A stretch of 64,000 nt of DNA from Sphingobium ummariense RL-3. GTDB taxonomy: Bacteria > Pseudomonadota > Alphaproteobacteria > Sphingomonadales > Sphingomonadaceae. Shown here in pieces: positions 54,533-62,710 of the stretch (position 1 is its first letter; each line of letters opens with the position of its first letter). A program made the translations under genes and the position numbers. The stretch lies in contig NZ_AUWY01000022.1 of the NCBI RefSeq assembly GCF_000447205.1, positions 43,504-107,503 on the forward strand, written 5' to 3'. The notes beneath the pieces were generated by a model. It was not told where the DNA came from. It searched no databases and worked only from the letters and a program-made list of their open reading frames with translations.

Positions 54533-54733
54533 ATGCTGTGCTGTCTCCTCGCACTGACGGCGATGGCGGGCGCAGTCCTTGCCCGGTGGCGCCGCGCCAT
54601 CGGCTGGGCGGCCGCCATCGCCCTGCTGACCGGGGCCAGCGCGGCGCTGGCCTGGTCACTGCAGGACATGGCCGCCGGTGACCACTTCGTTCCGCGCGTC
54701 TTCTGCCACCCCTTTCCCGGAGTCCTGAAATGA
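54533..54733 (+). CDS. Small membrane protein
   Basis: A 66-residue hydrophobic protein with two predicted transmembrane helices (residues ~1-18 and ~22-42) and a short polar C terminus (GDHFVPRVFCHPFPGVLK) with one Cys. Not recognised. It lies 9 bases after the DUF899 gene and overlaps the GST start by 4 bases (ATGA), so it is probably translated as part of that operon. Confidence 0.6.
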   Translation: MLCCLLALTAMAGAVLARWRRAIGWAAAIALLTGASAALAWSLQDMAAGDHFVPRVFCHPFPGVLK

Positions 54734-55359
54734 CCACGCTTTACTATTCCGACGTGCTGATGCCGCGGAAGGCCTGCGCCTTCGCCCGGCATGTCGGCGC
54801 GGACATCGACTATCGCTATCTCGACCTCAGCAAGGGCGAGCACAAGGCGCCGGACTATCTGTCGATCAATCCCAACGGCAAGGTCCCGACGCTGGTTGAG
54901 CATGACCGGACGCTGTGGGAAGCCAATGCCATCATGGCTCTGCTCGCTCGCCGGCTGGCGCCCGACTATCTGCCGCTCGACGACCGGCTGATCGAGGTGC
55001 AGCGCTGGCTGAGCTGGGATTCGCAGCATTTCACCCGCCATGGCGGCAGCCTCTATTTCGAACATGTCATCCGCGCCAAGTTCGGCATGGGCGAGCCGGA
55101 TGCCGACGCCGTGGCGGAGGCGACGGGGCACTTTCGCACCCATGCCGCCGTCCTCGACGGCCATCTGGACGGACGGCAATGGCTGGTCGGCGACGCGCCG
55201 ACCATCGCGGACTTCGCGGTCGCGGTCACCCTGCCCTATGCCGCGCAGGCGCATATCCCGGTCGAGGACTATCCCGCCGTCAGCCGCTGGCACGAGCGGA
55301 TGATGGCGCTCGACGGCTGGAGCGATCCCTTCCCGGTCCGGGTGGCCGAACCGGCCTGA
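54730..55359 (+). CDS. Glutathione S-transferase family protein
   Basis: A 209-residue GST. The N-terminal thioredoxin domain (TLYYSDVLMPRKACAFARHVGADIDYRYLDLSKGEHKAPDYLSINPNGKVPTLVEHDRTLWEANAIM) has the cis-Pro VPTL and EANAI glutathione contact; the C-terminal domain contains WLVGDAPTIADFAVAV. The usual catalytic Ser/Tyr position near SDVLMPRKAC could be Ser or Cys. Operon with DUF899, suggesting an oxidative- or electrophile-stress unit under MarR control. Confidence 0.9.
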   Translation: MTTLYYSDVLMPRKACAFARHVGADIDYRYLDLSKGEHKAPDYLSINPNGKVPTLVEHDRTLWEANAIMALLARRLAPDYLPLDDRLIEVQRWLSWDSQHFTRHGGSLYFEHVIRAKFGMGEPDADAVAEATGHFRTHAAVLDGHLDGRQWLVGDAPTIADFAVAVTLPYAAQAHIPVEDYPAVSRWHERMMALDGWSDPFPVRVAEPA

Positions 55360-55362
55360 GGC

Positions 55363-55566
55363 TCAGCCTTCCAGCAGGTCCACATAGGCGACCACGTCAT
55401 TATCGGTGGCGAGGAACAGGCCGTCCTGCACCTCCTCCGGCTGTTGCGCCGCGATCCGCATCGCTTCCGCCAGCGGGCCATAGAACAGCGTGGTGGCCGC
55501 CCCGCCCTCCTCTCCGCCGCTCAGATGGTAGAGGCGGACGGTGGCGGTGTCGTAGGTCGTGCGCAT
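55363..55566 (-). CDS. Hypothetical 67-residue protein
   Basis: Not recognised. A small soluble acidic protein: YDTATVRLYHLSGGEEGGAATTLFYGPLAEAMRIAAQQPEEVQDGLFLATDNDVVAYVDLLEG. Composition and ending look like a compact conserved domain. It converges on the GST with a 3-base gap between stops. Confidence 0.65.
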   Translation of the reverse strand: MRTTYDTATVRLYHLSGGEEGGAATTLFYGPLAEAMRIAAQQPEEVQDGLFLATDNDVVAYVDLLEG

Positions 55567-55608
55567 CCCCCTCTTATCCGGCGGCGCGCCCGCGCTGGCA
55601 AGCGGGGA

Positions 55609-56544
55609 TCAGCGCCGGTCCTGCACCTTGATCCCCCCCGCCAGCCGGTTGCTGCCGATCCGCACCGCGTCGTCGGTGAAATTGGCGACGAAGGTGCTGC
55701 TGCGCGACAGTCCGGGGACGAAGGAAGCGCTGTTGCCGTCGATGACCAGGCCCGCGCTGCCATGTTCCCGCCCTTCCGGCGCGACGGTGATGAAGGCGCT
55801 GTAATTGTCCTTGTCGCGGCCCTGCACCATCTCGTTACCGGTGATGGTGCCGGTCGCGCCGTTGGACAGGTCGATCATGTAGTTGGTGACATGCCCGGCG
55901 CTGTCGTCGAAGCTGTTGTCGGTGATGGCGACGCGCGCGGTGCGGGTCTTGAGATAATGGCCGCCCATCCCCTGGTCGAAGCGCGAGCGGGTGACGGTCA
56001 GGCTGGCCATCCGTCCGATATAGACGCCGTGCGCGCAGTCGAGATCGCGGTCGCAGCGGCCGAGCTTGCGGAAGGTCGAGCGGTCGATGGTCACGCTGCC
56101 GGGGCCATCGCCGGTCAATATGCCTTCCTCGCTGTTGCGGAACAGGCTGTTGGCGACAGTCAGGCTGCCGCTTTCCAGGCGGATGCCGGCGCCGTTGCCG
56201 TCGGGCACGCGCAGGTTCTGGAAGACGATGCCGTCGACGGTGCTTGTCCGGCCGCGCAGTACCAACGCCGCCTTGCCCTCGCACGGCACGCCATCGAAGA
56301 TCGCCGTGCCGGGCGTCGCGGCGCGGATGGTGAGGTCGCCGCCCTGCTGCACCGCGCATTCATGATAGGTGCCCGGCGCCACGATCACCGTGCCCTTGCG
56401 GTCCCCGATGGCGCCGATGGCGGCGCTGAGCGTCGGGAAGCCCTGCCCGCTCTCCGCCACCGTGAAGGGCGACGGGCCGCTCTGGGCAAAGGCGGTGGCG
56501 GTGATCGCCGCCGAGACGAGCAGGGTGATGGAAAGGGTGCGCAT
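55609..56544 (-). CDS. Secreted right-handed beta-helix protein
   Basis: A 311-residue protein with a signal peptide (ends at TATAFA). The mature chain is made of short repeats typical of parallel beta-helix (NosD/pectate-lyase-like) proteins: GGDLTIRAAT, STVDGIVFQNLRV, GSLTVANSLFRNSEEGI, GSVTIDRSTFRKL, ASLTVTRSRFDQ, ARVAITDNSF, GTITGNEM. VIVAPGTYHE at the start is the usual cap. A role in glycan binding or cleavage is likely but not specified. Frame extension upstream of 56544 is spurious. Confidence 0.8.
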   Translation of the reverse strand: MRTLSITLLVSAAITATAFAQSGPSPFTVAESGQGFPTLSAAIGAIGDRKGTVIVAPGTYHECAVQQGGDLTIRAATPGTAIFDGVPCEGKAALVLRGRTSTVDGIVFQNLRVPDGNGAGIRLESGSLTVANSLFRNSEEGILTGDGPGSVTIDRSTFRKLGRCDRDLDCAHGVYIGRMASLTVTRSRFDQGMGGHYLKTRTARVAITDNSFDDSAGHVTNYMIDLSNGATGTITGNEMVQGRDKDNYSAFITVAPEGREHGSAGLVIDGNSASFVPGLSRSSTFVANFTDDAVRIGSNRLAGGIKVQDRR

Positions 56545-56721
56545 GGCGAGCGGGATAGACCCGCGCGGCAGGCGGGCCAATGCGCGAACGGGGTTAACGC
56601 GGCGATGGCCCGGAATGGGACAACGGCGAAGCCGGACCTTACCGGCGAGGCCAGAGCAAAGAGCATTGGCCCGGTCCCCGTCGTCGCGATAGACGGAAGC
56701 ACCATCCGCAGGAGACTCGCC

Positions 56722-57555
56722 ATGCCCGCATCCCCCTGGAGCCATCATCGCAGCGCCGGCCTGTCCGACGACATCGACTTCGCGATCAAGGGGCAGGAAC
56801 TGCAGTTCCTGGAGATCGAGCTCGACCCCGGCGAAAGCGCCGTGGCGGAGGCCGGGGCGATGGTGTGGAAGGACGGCAGCGTCGCCATGACCACGGTGTT
56901 CGGCGACGGCAGCGGCGGGCAGGACGGCGGCTTCATGGGCAAGCTGCTGGGCGCGGGCAAAAGGCTGGTGACGGGCGAGAGCCTGTTCACCACCGTCTTC
57001 ACCCACCAGGGCAGCGGCAAGGCGCGGGTCGCCTTCGCATCGCCCACGCCCGGGTCGATCCTGCCGCTGAAGCTGGATCAATATGGCGGCACGCTGATCT
57101 GCCAGAAGGACAGCTTCCTCGCCGCCGCCAAGGGCGTGTCGATCGGCGTCCATTTCCAGAAGCGGATCATGACCGGCCTGTTCGGCGGCGAAGGCTTCAT
57201 CATGCAGCGCCTGTCCGGCGACGGATGGGTGTTCGTGCAGATGGGCGGCACGCTGGTCGAGAAGGAGCTGGCGGCCGGCGAGGAGTTGCATGTCGATACC
57301 GGCTGCCTGGCGGCGATGACGCCGACCGTCGATTTCGACCTGATCGCGGCGGGCGGGGTCAAGTCGATGTTCTTCGGCGGCGAAGGCGCCTTCTTCGCGC
57401 GGCTGCGCGGGCCGGGGCATGTGTGGATCCAGTCCCTGCCCTTCTCCCGCCTCGCCGGTCGAATGCTGGCGGCGGCGGGAAGCCGGGGCGGCCAGAATCG
57501 CGGCGAAGGATCGCTGCTGGGCGAGCTGGGCGACTTCATCGGCGGCAACAATTAG
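56722..57555 (+). CDS. TIGR00266/AIM24-family protein
   Basis: A 277-residue protein of the TIGR00266 (AIM24-like) family: FAIKGQELQFLEIELDPGESAVAEAGAMVWKDGSVAM, then SLFTTVFTHQGSGKARVAFASPTPGSILPL and the closing LPFSRLAGRM. GCAGGAGAC precedes the ATG. Bacterial members have a jelly-roll-like fold; function unknown. Gly-rich C terminus. Confidence 0.88.
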   Translation: MPASPWSHHRSAGLSDDIDFAIKGQELQFLEIELDPGESAVAEAGAMVWKDGSVAMTTVFGDGSGGQDGGFMGKLLGAGKRLVTGESLFTTVFTHQGSGKARVAFASPTPGSILPLKLDQYGGTLICQKDSFLAAAKGVSIGVHFQKRIMTGLFGGEGFIMQRLSGDGWVFVQMGGTLVEKELAAGEELHVDTGCLAAMTPTVDFDLIAAGGVKSMFFGGEGAFFARLRGPGHVWIQSLPFSRLAGRMLAAAGSRGGQNRGEGSLLGELGDFIGGNN

Positions 57556-57557
57556 GC

Positions 57558-57715
57558 GACAGCGCCGAAGTTCACACCGTTGTCGGGCTTTTGGCAGCTG
57601 AAAAGGGCCGATAGTCACGGCGAAGCGACGGCGACGCGACAGGGACGCGCCACAAAGGCCACAGCGACGCGACAGTGAAGCCACAGCGAGGCCACAGGAA
57701 CGCGCCACCAAGGCC
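57558..57715 (-). repeat. GTCGC-rich repeat, copy 2 (inverted)
   Basis: On the minus strand it reads as iterated CTGTGGCCT / CTGTCGCGTCGCTGTGGCC units, ending in CCCGACAACGGTGTGAAC then TTCGGC. Same organisation and tail as 29855-30008, with 20 of 24 tail bases shared. It fills the gap between the AIM24-like gene and the small HTH gene. Confidence 0.65.
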
Positions 57716-58012
57716 TCACCCCCGCGCCTGTCGCGGCCCGGCAGGACCGGGTGCGAAGGGATCGGCGAGGCCTTGCGCGTAGAGCGCGAGCGCCCGATCC
57801 CACGTCCGGTCGAACCCGGTGCCTGCCAGGCGCCGGCGAAGGCGATGCGCGCTCGACCGCGACATGCCCGCCGCCTGCGCCGCCTGCGAGACATTGCCGG
57901 TGGCGAGGAGGGCGGTGAGAAAGAGGCGCTGCCGGTCGGCCGACCATCTGCCCCGGCGGGTGGAGGACAGCGCTGGCTGCGCGGGCGGATTGGGGGTGAG
58001 GTTCTGTTCCAT
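57716..58012 (-). CDS. Small helix-turn-helix protein
   Basis: A 98-residue protein: GRWSADRQRLFLTALLATGNVSQAAQAAGMSRSSAHRLRRRLAG forms a clear helix-turn-helix of the AraC/resolvase-like type, followed by a short helix (FDRTWDRALALYAQGLADPF) and a Pro/Gly tail. Similar stand-alone proteins occur in sphingomonads, but I do not know a function; they may help recognise DNA of mobile or repeated elements. ATG at 58012 chosen over an upstream TTG. Confidence 0.7.
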   Translation of the reverse strand: MEQNLTPNPPAQPALSSTRRGRWSADRQRLFLTALLATGNVSQAAQAAGMSRSSAHRLRRRLAGTGFDRTWDRALALYAQGLADPFAPGPAGPRQARG

Positions 58013-58329
58013 CGACAAGGATAGACCAGAGATTATCCTACATTGGAAGTGGTCGCGGGGAAGGCGATGTGGAGAGATAGAGTCGGGATGTGGGACGTTC
58101 GGATGGTTGGGAATCGAGCAGTTTTTGATATTCGTGTGAGAAATTCCTCCGCTTGAAGCCGGTCATTCGTTGCCTGCCGATAGGGAGCCTACTCGATACT
58201 ACGCTTCCCTCTGCATCATAGGACTCCCAGCCTAAAATAGCCGTTTCGGTAAAGACAAATATAGCTTATTCTCGATTTTCTCGAGTAATTGATTTTTATC
58301 TTGAATATCGTTTGCCGAGGGGATCTGAG
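58013..58329. other. AT-richer intergenic stretch
   Basis: No gene seen. Base composition drops well below the surrounding ~65% GC, continuing into the unknown gene. No repeat or clear promoter is evident. Confidence 0.5.
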
Positions 58330-59130
58330 ATGGACGGTCTGACCATTATTTTTCGCGGGAGGGATGCTGATAGGGGTCATGTCGAAGCATTTGCCGGTAT
58401 CGAAAGCGCGGCTGGCATTGCGCGTGCACTTACACTGATCGGACATTACGCCGCAACGGGATCAGTTCGGCACCGCTTCCCGTTCGACGAGACTGTGCAG
58501 TTTTATCTTGAGGGGACTGAGCAAGGCAGTTTCAACTGGAAGTTAACAGTCACCATCGCTGGTTCATTGGCGTTAGGCCTCGCCACAAACGGTCTCTATG
58601 ATTTGGGGAAGCTCGCAATTGGACGCGCTATTGGCGAGGAACCGACAGGTATCAGCCAGCAGGTTGACGCAATAAATAAAGACAGGAGTGGAGACATTGA
58701 TGCTCTGGTCGAAGCTATAGAGCCAGCCTTGAAAAAGGCGCATTATGGCATCGGTGAAACTATGAATGAAATCGTAATCGAAGAAACTCGCACGCGCCGA
58801 GTCCTAGTAAAATTCGATAGCGCTTCAAAAAGATATTTGAAGGACAGCGTTGAAGCTGACGACGATGTTCAAGACGTTGCGATCTCTGCGCTGAATGTAA
58901 ATGACCGAACAGGGCGAGCCTATTTTCTGGATCTAAATCGCACCATTCCTTTTCGAGTATCGCGGGATGCTGATCCGTCAACAATGACCGTTCTATCCGC
59001 TGGCATTAACAGATATGCGAATAAGCTGCCTGCGCCAATCCGGCTCACATTTGCCAGGGTAGAAGCTGTGGATGGTCGATTGAAGCGGATTATCATTCTG
59101 AAAGCAGAAGATGTCTCCGATTCCGAATGA
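58330..59130 (+). CDS. Unknown 266-residue protein in AT-richer islet
   Basis: Not recognised. The start at 58330 follows GAGGGGATCTGAG. The N terminus (MDGLTIIFRGRDADRGHVEAF) and GIESAAGIARALTLIGHYAATG look like a compact domain; a hydrophobic segment at ~75-97 (LTVTIAGSLALGLATNGLYDLG) could be membrane-inserted; the C-terminal part is beta-rich (TRRVLVKFDSASKRYL, RAYFLDLNRTIPFRV). Base composition and codon choice are unlike its neighbours (many TTG, GAA, AAA, ATA codons), indicating recent transfer. Isolated single-gene cargo; defence or phage-related roles are possible but unsupported. Confidence 0.75.
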   Translation: MDGLTIIFRGRDADRGHVEAFAGIESAAGIARALTLIGHYAATGSVRHRFPFDETVQFYLEGTEQGSFNWKLTVTIAGSLALGLATNGLYDLGKLAIGRAIGEEPTGISQQVDAINKDRSGDIDALVEAIEPALKKAHYGIGETMNEIVIEETRTRRVLVKFDSASKRYLKDSVEADDDVQDVAISALNVNDRTGRAYFLDLNRTIPFRVSRDADPSTMTVLSAGINRYANKLPAPIRLTFARVEAVDGRLKRIIILKAEDVSDSE

Positions 59131-59516
59131 TTAATTCCTTGACAATCCGACTGGATGCAGCGGCCTTATAAAATTCCTTTATTATCTTTGAGCCAGAACG
59201 ACACCAACGCTTCCCCCCTTCATTGCCATTCCGCCACTTTCAGAATTTTCCTCACCCCAAGATTTGTCGTCCATTGATGCCACCGGACACGAAGGCCAGG
59301 GAGTCTCCGCGCGTTTCGCGGTCATTCATGCTGGTATCGCGCTTCTCCGTCCATCGAGGAAGCGCGCATCTTCCCTATCTTCGCCGGTGATACAGGAAAT
59401 GGAACCCTTCCAACGCCTAGCTGCCTTTGATCCTTGCGTCCGCGTGTGGCCAAGGCGGCTCCATCCCGCCACCCGCACCCATTGAGGCAAGGGCGGCGGG
59501 CTGCTAAGCGCCGGCC
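59131..59516. other. Intergenic region without a supported gene
   Basis: 386 bases after the islet gene. GC content returns to normal near 59330. Short open frames exist but lack protein-like composition and ribosome sites. No tRNA or repeat was found. Confidence 0.5.
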
Positions 59517-61295
59517 ATGAGGGATAGCGACCAGTCCACCGCGCGCCGCGAGCGGCCGCCGATCGGCAGCCTCGGCATGGTGTGGGCCTTCGCCCGACGC
59601 TATCCGGGCCGGATCGCGGGGGCGGCGGTCGCTCTGCTGGTTTCCTCCGCCGCGACGCTGGCGATTCCGAGCGGTTTCCGGCTGGTGATCGACCGCGGCT
59701 TCATGGGTGGCGGCGACATCGGCCGCTGGTTCCAGTACCTGTTCTTCATCGTCGTGGTGCTGGCCATCGCGACCGCCTTCCGCTTCTATTTCGTGTCCTG
59801 GCTGGGCGAGCGCGTCGTCGCCGACATCCGGTCCGCGACGCAGGCCAACCTGCTGCGGCAGGCGCCGCGCTTCTTCGAGGAGAACCGCCCGTCGGAGATC
59901 GCGTCGCGGATGACGGCGGACACGGCGATCATCGACCAGGTGGTCGGCTCCACCGTCTCGGTCGCGCTGCGCAACGTGGTGACGGGCGTGGGCGGGCTGA
60001 TCTACCTCTTTGCCCTCGCGCCCAAGCTCGCCGCGCTGCTGCTGCTGGGCATCCCGCTGGTCGTCCTGGCCGTCGTCGGGCTGGCGCGGCGGGTGCGCAA
60101 GCTGTCGCGCGCCAGCCAGGACCGGCTGGCGGAGGTCGGCAGCATGGCTTCGGAAGTGCTGGGCGCGATGCGGATCGTGCAGGCCTTCGGGCAGGAAGCA
60201 CGGGAGGCGGCGCGGTTCGACGCGACGGTGGAGTCCGGCTTCGCGACGGCCCGCCAGCGCATCCGGCTGCGCGCGGCGATGACCGCGATCGTCATCGCGC
60301 TGGTGTTCGGGGCGATCACGGCGGTGATGTGGCAGGGCGCGCTGGACGTGGCGGCCGGGCGCCTTTCCGGCGGCAGCATCGCTGCCTTCGTCCTGACCGG
60401 CGGGCTGGTGGCGGGCGCGTTCGGCGCGCTGTCCGAAACCTGGGGCGATTTGCTGCGCGGGGCGGGCGCGGCGAGCCGGCTGCACGAGCTGATGACCGCC
60501 GAGCCGGAGATCACGCCGCCGCCCGTGCCGGTGCCCGTCCCGCAGGAGATGCGGGGCGCGCGGCTGCAGTTCGAGGACGTGCATTTCCACTATCCGACCC
60601 GGCCGGACCAGGCGGCGCTGAACGGCATCGACCTCGACATCCGGCCCGGCGAGACCGTCGCGGTGGTGGGGCCGTCGGGCGCGGGCAAATCGACGCTGAT
60701 CCAGTTGGCGCTGCGCTTCTACGATCCCGAGCGGGGGACGATCCGCCTGAACGGCGTGCCGCTGCCGCAGGCGGACCCGGGCGTGCTGCGCGCGATGATG
60801 GCGATGGTGCCGCAGGACAGCGTGATCTTCGCCGCGTCGGCGCGCGACAATCTGCGCTACGGCCGGTGGGACGCGAGCGACGAGGCGCTGTGGGCGGCGG
60901 CGCGGGCGGCCAATGCGGAGGATTTCCTGCGCGCCCTGCCGCAGGGGCTGGACAGCCAGCTGGGCGAAGGCGGCGCGCGCCTGTCGGGTGGGCAGCGCCA
61001 GCGCCTGTCGATCGCCCGCGCGCTGCTGCGCGATGCGCCGATCCTGCTGCTGGACGAGGCGACGTCCGCGCTGGACGCGGAATCGGAGCGGCTGGTGCAG
61101 GATGCGCTCGGCCGGCTGATGCAGGGCCGCACCACCATCGTCATCGCGCACCGGCTGGCGACGGTGCGCGCGGCCGACCGGATCGTCGTGCTGGACCAGG
61201 GCCGGATCGTCGAGCAGGGCAACCATGCCGCGCTGGTGGCGCGGGGCGGGCTCTACGCGCGGCTGGCAAGCCTGCAGTTCGAGGATGTCGGCTGA
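59517..61295 (+). CDS. ABC exporter, fused membrane and ATPase domains (MsbA/LapB-like)
   Basis: A 592-residue half-transporter. Six transmembrane helices lie in residues ~25-310 (coupling region FFEENRPSEIASRMTADTAIIDQVVGST), then the ATPase domain with Walker A GPSGAGKST (385-393), signature LSGGQRQRLSIARALL and Walker B ILLLDEATSALD, plus the switch His in IVIAHRLATV. There is no N-terminal C39 peptidase domain. Substrate unknown: lipid A-like precursors, peptides or drugs. It could serve the peptide-modification-like genes downstream, but is on the opposite strand. Confidence 0.92.
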   Translation: MRDSDQSTARRERPPIGSLGMVWAFARRYPGRIAGAAVALLVSSAATLAIPSGFRLVIDRGFMGGGDIGRWFQYLFFIVVVLAIATAFRFYFVSWLGERVVADIRSATQANLLRQAPRFFEENRPSEIASRMTADTAIIDQVVGSTVSVALRNVVTGVGGLIYLFALAPKLAALLLLGIPLVVLAVVGLARRVRKLSRASQDRLAEVGSMASEVLGAMRIVQAFGQEAREAARFDATVESGFATARQRIRLRAAMTAIVIALVFGAITAVMWQGALDVAAGRLSGGSIAAFVLTGGLVAGAFGALSETWGDLLRGAGAASRLHELMTAEPEITPPPVPVPVPQEMRGARLQFEDVHFHYPTRPDQAALNGIDLDIRPGETVAVVGPSGAGKSTLIQLALRFYDPERGTIRLNGVPLPQADPGVLRAMMAMVPQDSVIFAASARDNLRYGRWDASDEALWAAARAANAEDFLRALPQGLDSQLGEGGARLSGGQRQRLSIARALLRDAPILLLDEATSALDAESERLVQDALGRLMQGRTTIVIAHRLATVRAADRIVVLDQGRIVEQGNHAALVARGGLYARLASLQFEDVG

Positions 61296-61315
61296 GGCCG
61301 GGCGAAACCGGACCG

Positions 61316-61642
61316 TCAGGCGCTACGTTTGCCGTGCAGCCGGACGAGGTGATCGAGAATGGCGGGATGCAGCGGCCGTTCGAAGGCGCAGCCCGATTCA
61401 TGGGCACGGGTCCAGAGCACGCGGGCGCGACGCCCTTCAAAGCCCGGCAGCATCACCCACAGGTCGCCGCCGACGGTCAGCTTCATGAAGCTCTGCAACC
61501 GAAATCCGGTGAGGGATAGGTCCATGACGCGGCTGTTGAACCAGGTTTCGCCGGGGCGGCGGACCCGGACGCCGATCTGTACATAGGATCGCTCCGCCTG
61601 GCGGCTCGTCCGCTCGGAACTGCTCAGTCTTTCCGCGTTCAT
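61316..61642 (-). CDS. PilZ-domain protein
   Basis: A 108-residue probable cyclic-di-GMP receptor. It carries an Arg-rich R-x-x-x-R type region (QAERSYVQIGVRVRR) and the DLSLTGF motif (D/N-x-S-x-x-G), followed by VGGDLWVMLPGFEGRRARVLW and GCAFERPL, as in single-domain PilZ proteins. Start at 61642 chosen as best fit. It may link motility or exopolysaccharide output to c-di-GMP, but there is no direct partner here. Confidence 0.85.
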   Translation of the reverse strand: MNAERLSSSERTSRQAERSYVQIGVRVRRPGETWFNSRVMDLSLTGFRLQSFMKLTVGGDLWVMLPGFEGRRARVLWTRAHESGCAFERPLHPAILDHLVRLHGKRSA

Positions 61643-61720
61643 GGCCCTGGCCGCATGGTTCGGCGCCAGCATGCCGGCTCGGGGTAAGGAAATGGTTAAG
61701 CCGGGGGATGGGACATCCCT

Positions 61721-62710
61721 TCAGGCGGGCCGGTAGCCCTTGCGCCACTTGGTCCAGAGATGCCGGGCGAGCATGAGCGGCGGCATGCGCAGCCAGTGCG
61801 AGCGCAGGTAGAAGGCGAAGACGAGCAGCTTGCGCCTTTCCCGGCCCCAGCCGTCGCGGGCCAGCAACCGCGCCGCCACGATCCGGTCCCAGGGCGTCAG
61901 CCATGCGCCCGTGCCGTAGAGGGCAGCGGCGATCCGCCGGGCCTGGCGGACGTGCGACGACAGACCGTGCAGCGCCGCGCGCCGGTCCAGCGCCCGCGAA
62001 TCGGCCTCCTCCAGCAGGCAGTGGATGTCCCACAGGTTGCGCAGCCCGCCCGCGAGGTCACCGTCCGCCAGCAGGTGCGCGGCGGCGTGGCAGACCCGGT
62101 CCTCCGCCGAGAGAATGCAGAGCCCGCCGGCGAGGGGCACGGCGTCCGCGATCATCGCGGCGGCGTCCGGGGTCTGGCGGGCGGTCAACGGCAGCACGGT
62201 GTGGTGGACGTCGATCATCCGGTCGCGATCGCGGTGGATCAGCGGGGGCAGCTCGTGCATCCACTGGCGGTAATAGGCATCGTCATAGGCGTCCTCCTTC
62301 ACCCATTCCCAGCCGGCCGCCAGCAGAGCGCGCTCGACCTCCGCCATCGCACCCCGCGGCACCAATATGTCGAGGTCGCCGATGAAACGCCCCTGCCCCG
62401 CCGCCAGCCCGGCGGCGGCATAGGCCGTGCCCTTGAGCAGCACCGTCCGCACGCCGAGCGGGGCCAGCGCGGCGGCTGCGCGATCGGCCTCCCAGAGGGC
62501 CTGCCGCGCCTCCCGCTCCGCGTCGAGCCGGGCGTCGGCCAGGATCGGGCGGACGGCCTGTGGCACGGGCTGCTCGCCGATCCGCAGGGCCAGCGTGCCG
62601 ATCAGCCGCTCGGCGCGGGCGGCGGCGATGAGGGCGTTCCAGCCGTCCGCATCGAGCGCCGCGACGCTGGCGGGGTCACGCAGCGCGCGCACCAGCAGCG
62701 CCGCGCTCAT
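61721..62710 (-). CDS. NTP_transf_5-like nucleotidyltransferase
   Basis: A 329-residue protein of the nucleotidyltransferase_5 family: VRTVLLKGTAYAAAGLAAGQGRFIGDLDILVPRGAMAEVERAL carries the GDLDILV metal-binding motif, and HELPPLIHRDRDRMIDVHHTVLP and HLLADGDLAGGLRNLWDIHCLL are conserved. Such proteins occur beside HprK-related kinases and asparagine-synthase genes in lasso-peptide clusters and exopolysaccharide loci. The start overlaps the kinase stop by 4 bases. Confidence 0.85.
   Translation of the reverse strand: MSAALLVRALRDPASVAALDADGWNALIAAARAERLIGTLALRIGEQPVPQAVRPILADARLDAEREARQALWEADRAAAALAPLGVRTVLLKGTAYAAAGLAAGQGRFIGDLDILVPRGAMAEVERALLAAGWEWVKEDAYDDAYYRQWMHELPPLIHRDRDRMIDVHHTVLPLTARQTPDAAAMIADAVPLAGGLCILSAEDRVCHAAAHLLADGDLAGGLRNLWDIHCLLEEADSRALDRRAALHGLSSHVRQARRIAAALYGTGAWLTPWDRIVAARLLARDGWGRERRKLLVFAFYLRSHWLRMPPLMLARHLWTKWRKGYRPA

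Noticed and set aside
55444..56721. Upstream extension of the AIM24-like gene to 55444
   Set aside because: The added part is antisense to the beta-helix gene; the ATG at 56722 has a good ribosome site and fits the family length.
59264..59485. 73-codon plus-strand frame before the ABC exporter
   Set aside because: No ribosome site, composition not protein-like, no similarity to a known small protein.
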